64,000 nucleotides of DNA from Quercus robur. Its lineage: Eukaryota; Streptophyta; Magnoliopsida; Fagales; Fagaceae. The notes under the pieces are model-generated. The model had not been told where the DNA came from. It did not search any database and worked only from the letters and a program-made list of their open reading frames with translations. This document shows, one piece after another, positions 58,899-64,000 of this stretch. The stretch is from NCBI RefSeq assembly GCF_932294415.1, contig NC_065536.1, forward strand, positions 7,686,474-7,750,473. Direction: 5' to 3'. The position numbers were made by a program, and so were the translations under genes. How positions within the stretch are numbered: position 1 is the stretch's first letter; each line of letters opens with the position of its first letter.

Positions 58899-61509
58899 CA
58901 GAAAGACATTTTGGCAGGTGGTGAAGAAAAAATCAACTGAGAATTACAAAAGCACTCCATATATAACTACTTTGCTGAGCACAAGTTTATGGACCTTTTA
59001 TGGACTTCTTAATCCCGATGGTTTACTTGTAACCACGGTTAATGGAGCTGGTACCGTCCTTCAATTCATATATGTCACTCTCTTTCTCGTCTATGCTCCC
59101 CAGGATAAAAAGGTGATATAAATGTCTCATTGCTATCATGTTCATGTCAACTACTTTTATAAATGCTAAAAAATAAAAAAATAAAAAATAAATCAAGAAG
59201 CTCACTTTGAAAATATAAATATTTAACCATATTAATGAATTCAATTAACTCTTTTTTTTTTTTTTTTAATTCACATGTTTTTATGTCAATGAATTAACTC
59301 AATAATGAAAGGTCTATTCTGGAACCTAACTCATTATTGTTAAATCTTTTTTTTTTTCAAATATATATATATATATATATATTAATTGTATAATTGTTTA
59401 TCCCTATCTTCCACCTTTTTCTTAATTATATAATTTCTTTCAATTGAAGTTGGCCTTTTGCCAATTTAGGCTTTGTGTGTTTGTCATGAAATACAGCTTT
59501 CTCTTTTAAAACCAGGATAGACTATTTTCTTGATTGAAAGAAAGAAAAAAAAAAAATACAAAAAAAGAATATTTTTTTTTTTTTGAGAAGAGAAAAACAA
59601 AGAAATTATGTCTAATATGAGTCATATGACTAATGTATCGTATATTCGTATGCATCAATTCTTAGTAATTTTTTGTTCAATAAAGCGAATGTGTGAATGC
59701 AGGTCAAGACGGCAAAGTTGTTTGCCTTATTGAATGTGGGATTTCTTGGGTTAGTAATTGCAGTAACTTTTCTAGCAGTTCCGGGACGTGTCCGACTTAC
59801 CGTTGTTGGAATTTTATGTGCTGGATTAACCATAGGCATGTACGCATCACCTCTATCAGTAATGGTAAGATCTTTAATTCCCTTCACAAACTTTGTACTT
59901 TGTTAGTGAAAAGTAGTCACTTCTCAAGAAAAAATTGATATAATTATCATTATAATTATTTTTTTTTGTTGTTGTGGTAAGTAACATTATTTGCAATTTT
60001 GCATGTTACTTCTTCACACGGTGATGATGCCACATGTTGTATGTAAATCTCACATGGCACTGATCCATATCACTCTTTTAGTAGGGAAATACACTTTTTT
60101 TGTTTCACTTTCTTTGATTTTTTTTCTTTTCTTTTTTGGGTAAGTCTTTATTTGGTGTTATTTTAACTTTATTCAACAGAGAATAGTGATAAAGACCAAG
60201 AGCGTGGAGTACATGCCCTTTTTCCTCTCATTTTTTCTATTCCTTAACGGTGGTATTTGGTCTGTTTATGCGGCGCTTGTCAAAGACTTCTATATTGGAG
60301 TAAGTTTTCTCATTCATCTTCTCACAGTAATGGAGCTAAAGATTCTAGTACTTAAGCACTATGACATATAAATTTGAAAGAGTCACAAATTTTGATATCG
60401 ACCATGCCGAAAGGAATAAATAAAAAAAGAACTAGAATTAAGCAAGACTAAACACCAAATTTCCCCTACAAAGTTGGTAATGGGCAAAATTTAATGTGGG
60501 CCAAAGCTTCCATACTCTAAAAGAGAAGGGCAGTAGTGTCAATGGGGCCATGAGGTCCATATTAGGACCATGTGAAGGAACATTATGAGCCCAGAATGTA
60601 TGGTCGAATTGCATAAGAAAAATAATGCAACTATAAACCCTGAATAATTGGAATTAGCAAAATTTGGTTGGGTTGGGTTTGAAACCTTAAAAATGGTCCT
60701 ACATAGCTCATGCTATGTAACCCAACAAAGACAAGGTGTTTTGTCTTGCTTTTGTTTTGTTTTGTTTTGTTTTCTCCCCTAAGAAAAATTCATTTAAAAC
60801 TCTATATTTTATGGAGTGTACAATTAAATCATATAGCTTCAAAAACAACAAATTAAATTCTATAGTTTCAAAACTAACAACTTTAGCCTTCATGATGTTT
60901 CGAAAAATAATAAATTCAAATTTAGTTCATTTAAGTTGAATACATTTTTATTTGTGGTTTAATATAGGTTGGGAATTTAATTTACTATATTTAAAGTTGT
61001 AGGGTTTAATAAAATTACAAGTTTAATTTGTTATATCCCTAAATTTTAGAGTTTGAAATATAGGTTTCTCCTTTAAAACTTTCATTAAACATTAGAAATT
61101 TCTATTTCTCATACTTGCTTTTGTAAATGTCCCAGGGTGCTAAATTTTTACTTTATTCAAACAATTTTAGGTACCAAATGCTGTTGGCTTTGTGTTGGGG
61201 TCAATTCAGCTAATCATATATGCAATCTACAACAAGAAGTCAATTTCAAAAAAATCATTGGAGATGATGGAAGAAGAGGGCTCTGCCCATCTTGTTAAAG
61301 AAAATGAGATGGGAGCATTTGAGGACTATGAAGAGGCCAATGTAAAAATTCGAAACCTCCACAAAGGAAGCAGCCTCCCAAAACCATCTGTAAATCGACA
61401 ATATAGCTTCCAAAGGATCTTGAAGACACTTTCTTTGAGTCCATATGAAAGACACCCTAGTTGGCCCTATGAAGAAGATGTTGGAAAGGGAGAAAAGAAT
61501 CACAGTTGA
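58089..61509 (+). CDS. SWEET sugar transporter (SWEET16/17-like)
   Basis: A bidirectional sugar facilitator of the MtN3/SWEET family. The clade IV members SWEET16/17 sit in the tonoplast and move fructose and other hexoses; assignment to that clade is by eye. Six exons: 58089-58122, 58264-58300, 58902-59112, 59703-59864, 60180-60299 and 61171-61509, giving 300 residues. Seven membrane spans are expected in two MtN3 repeats (about residues 7-94 and 130-215). Pocket residues known from AtSWEET1 have counterparts at Trp54, Asn71, Trp175 and Asn191, and the hinge prolines at 23, 43, 144 and 161 are present. The C-terminal tail after about residue 215 is long (about 85 residues), polar and likely cytosolic. 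A 52-base poly-T run abuts the acceptor of exon 3. There is no lesion. Confidence 0.93.
58847..58898 (+). repeat. 52-base poly-T run at the SWEET exon 3 acceptor
   Basis: An uninterrupted T-run ends three bases before exon 3 (T-run, CAG, exon at 58902) and so forms an extreme polypyrimidine tract. The broken tandem copy at 62530 has only a short T-rich stretch at this place, so the run expanded after the duplication or contracted in the copy. Its length may also be a sequencing uncertainty. Confidence 0.9.
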
Positions 61510-62085
61510 TTATGAGGTTTTTGTTTGGTGGAAAACTTAGAAATTATGTGTTGACCCTGTGAAGTAGATGTTAGAAAGGGGGGAAAAGAATGACAATTAA
61601 TTACGAGGGTTTTGTCTGGTGGAAAACTTAAAAATCATGTGTTGCTTAGCCTTGTAGTTAATGATTTTAACATTGAAAAAGAAGAGGAAAAAAAAAAAAA
61701 AACCTTGTAGTGTGGGATATGGTAATAACTTGTAAAGTTGTGATTGAGCTTTCATAAATAATGACATAATTAGTTTCTAGCCTTTATGTTTCAACAACTA
61801 ACACTACTAGAAAAAGCCCTGTTGCAATGAAATTTTTTGGTACAATAAACTCAAAATTATTACAATAACACCAATTGCAACGAAAAAATTTGTTTACACA
61901 CTGTTGCAAAAAGTTTGTGGCAATAAATTATCGTAACAAAAATTTTGTTGCAATAGCATTTTGTTGCAATAAATGATTTTTAATAATTTTAAAATTAGGT
62001 TATTGCAACAAAATAAATCATTGCATTGGTCTATCACTCAATTGAAATTAGTTTGCAATTATAAAAAAAAAAAAAAAAATAGTTT
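61510..62085. other. SWEET 3' flank with CACTA-like fragment
   Basis: After the SWEET stop a block of about 60 bases (GGTGGAAAACTTA) is repeated imperfectly at 61527 and 61618. From 61802 the sequence CACTACTAGAAAAAGCCCTG resembles a CACTA-type terminus and is followed by many copies of TTGCAATAA in both orientations to about 62040. The opposite terminus is not seen. Confidence 0.45.
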
Positions 62086-64000
62086 CAACGTATGATCCAT
62101 ATATCTCTTAATTTTTGACATGGATGTGTGTTAGATTTTTATGATTGTACCCTTATTACCGATCAAAACACCATTTCTAGAGCTTGTTTTATTTCTTGTA
62201 ACTCAACTTCAGATTATAAATTCGTGTGGAGTGTCCAAATATGACTACAAGATATCATGTACTTGTCATCGGAATTGAATCTTTTGTTTCTCCAACAAAG
62301 CCCATGAACATAATCACCAGTTTATCCTGCTCAATCTTTAACTGTAGTCAAGCATAGAACTCATTGCCAAGTTCAGACTGGGCATCAATTAAGTAGTTGC
62401 TCTGAGTGTGTTTGGCAAGCCTTAACCAAAAAAGAAAAAATAATTACCCCTTCTTTTCTACAAATAAGCAATTCAGCAAAGCCCCTACAAATACACTCAC
62501 TTCCCATCTAAGTATGTAATATCAGTTATGTTTCTTTTTTCGAGAAAGACATTTTGGTAGGTGGTGAAGAAGAAATCAACTGAGAATTATAAAAGCATTC
62601 CATATATAACTACTCTACTAATCACAAGTTTATGGACCTTATATGGACTTCTTAATCCAGATGGTTTACTTGTAACCACGGTCAATGGAGATGTTACTGT
62701 CTTTCAATTCATTCATGTACATGTCACTCTCTCTCATCTATGCTCCTCAGGATAAGAAGGTGATATAAATGTTTCTTTGCTATCATGTCAACTACTTTTA
62801 TAAATGCTCAAAAAAAAAAAAAAAAAAAAATTAAGAAGCTAATCTTGAAAATATAAATATTTAACCATATTAATGAATTAAATCATTAATTTTTTTAATT
62901 CTTATTTTATTTATGTCAATGAATAAATTAACTCAATAATGAAAGGTTTATTCTGGAACCTAACTCATTCTTGTTAGGGTAAATTGCAAATTGCACTCCT
63001 AAAGTTTGAGAGTGTTTGAATTTTATACCCTGAAGTTTCAGAATTTGGATTTTACCCCCTGAAGTTTACGGTGTTTGGATTTTATACCTTAATGTTTCAA
63101 AATTTTGATTTTATCCTTTAAAGTTTAGGAGTGCTTGGATTTTACACCCCCTAAATTATGAAACTTTAGAGTGTAAAATTCAAACATCCACAAACTATAG
63201 GGAGTAAAATCCAAACACCTCCAAAATTTAGAGGGTAAAATCCAAATTCTAAAACATGAGGATGTAAATTCCAAACACCCCTAAACGTTAGGGGGTAAAA
63301 TCCAAATTTTAAAATACCAAGGTGTAAATTCCAAATACCCCAAACGTTAGGGGGTAAAATCTAAATTCTGAAACTTCAAGGTGTAAAATCCAATTACCCC
63401 AAACTTTAAAGGTGTAATTTGCAATTTAACCTTCTTGTTATATCATATATATTAATTGTATAATTGTTTATCACTATCTTCCACCTTTTTATTAATTATA
63501 GAATTTCTTTCAATTGAAGTTGGCCTTTTGCCAATTTAGGCTTTGTGTGTGTGTCATGAAATACTGTTTTCTCTTTTAAAACCATGATAGACTATTTTCT
63601 TGATTAAAAAGTAAAATACAAAAACAAAGAAAATATGTCTAATATAACTAATGTATTGTATGCAAATGAACATCAATTCTTAGTAATTTATTGTTCAATA
63701 AAGCACAGGTGTGAATGCAGGACAAGACGGCAAAGCTGGTGGCCTAATTGAATGTGGGATTTCTTGGGTACGTAATTGCAGTAACTCTTCTAGCAATCCC
63801 TGGAAGTGTCCAACTTACCGTTTTTGGAATTTTATATGTTGTATTAACCATAGGCATGTATGCACCACCTCTATCAATTATGTTAAGATCTTTAATTCCC
63901 TTCACAGACCATGTACTTAATTAGTAAAAAATAGCCACTTCTCAAGAAAAAATTGATATAATTATTATTATAATTTTTTTTTTTGTTCTGGCAAGTAACA
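62085..64000 (+). pseudogene. Partial SWEET tandem copy, broken, runs off the window
   Basis: Duplicates the SWEET gene from within intron 2 onward; no copy of exons 1-2 is seen. The exon 3 copy (62545-62759) has TAG at 62558-62560 where the parent has CAG (Gln), plus a small length change near its end. The exon 4 copy (63721-63882 or so) has TAA at 63745-63747 where the parent has TTA, and its donor GT is lost. The intron between holds a 455-bp inserted element. It continues past 64000, so later exons are unseen. It could be transcribed but cannot encode a transporter. Confidence 0.87.
62977..63431. mobile_element. Fold-back Mutator-like MITE with 9-bp target duplication
   Basis: 455 bp, beginning GGGTAAATTGCAAATTGCAC and ending, reverse-complemented, GGTTAAATTGCAAATTACAC. 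The direct 9-bp duplication TTCTTGTTA lies on both sides (62968-62976, 63432-63440). The parent SWEET intron at about 59333 shows the empty site. Nearly the whole element is an inverted repeat built from a unit of about 30 bases (AAACTT, GGGGTAAAATCCAAA), repeated on each arm, so the transcript would fold into one long hairpin. Confidence 0.85.

Noticed and set aside
1-64000. CRISPR arrays, operons, phage or bacterial features
   Set aside because: Spliced genes, SINEs and Helitrons show a plant nuclear genome; no such features are present.

Overview
The window is nuclear DNA of a dicot plant. Genes carry GT-AG introns with AT-rich flanks, and the protein families are plant ones (SWEET sugar transporter, PMEI-type inhibitors, plant epoxide hydrolases). 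Density of SINEs, Helitrons, TIR elements and one LTR element is high. A woody rosid is my best guess, but the sequence alone does not fix the family.

Region 1 (1-29,150) is a decayed tandem array. Four plant soluble epoxide hydrolase copies lie on the + strand (2237, 13143, 16821, 22810), and each carries at least one clear lesion. Copies 1 and 3 (type alpha) share an AGAGCATTC-ended TIR insertion upstream. Copies 2 and 4 (type beta) share two frameshifting insertions and two Helitrons downstream. Two single-exon PMEI/invertase-inhibitor-like genes (- strand, 11468 and 20351) sit between the hydrolase units and look intact. Between copy 1 and the first PMEI gene lies a 5.6 kb insertion, absent from the paralogous unit, with matching inverted ends. 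It carries four intact, in-frame exons of a UAP56/RH15-type DEAD-box RNA helicase, which makes it a candidate Pack-TIR (gene-capturing) transposon.

Region 2 (31,338-33,374) holds a complete five-exon gene for ribosomal protein eL18 (RPL18, 187 aa, - strand), with a telo-box and TGGGCY motifs upstream.

Region 3 (33,600-48,700) has no recognisable host gene. It holds an hAT fragment with a LINE RNase H piece inside, several SINEs, and a nested structure. An 8 kb element with about 95-bp inverted ends (39365-47404) contains a smaller TIR element and a non-autonomous LTR retrotransposon (42692-46416, 683-bp LTRs, GTAAC target duplication). The LTR element's interior carries seven 81-bp tandem repeats.

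Region 4 (48,780-53,017) is a complete eight-exon gene for the PUA-domain translation factor MCTS1 (181 aa, - strand), with two SINEs in its introns.

Region 5 (53,400-64,000) begins with transposon-rich spacer. It continues with a complete six-exon clade IV-like SWEET gene (58089-61509, 300 aa, + strand) and a partial, broken tandem copy of it (from about 62085, running off the window). The copy is interrupted by a 455-bp fold-back element with a 9-bp target duplication.

Five coding genes look functional: two PMEI-like genes, RPL18, MCTS1 and SWEET. They are unrelated in pathway; this is ordinary plant gene order, not an operon. The notable content is the history of duplication, insertion and gene capture around them. 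All identities were judged by eye; no database search was run.
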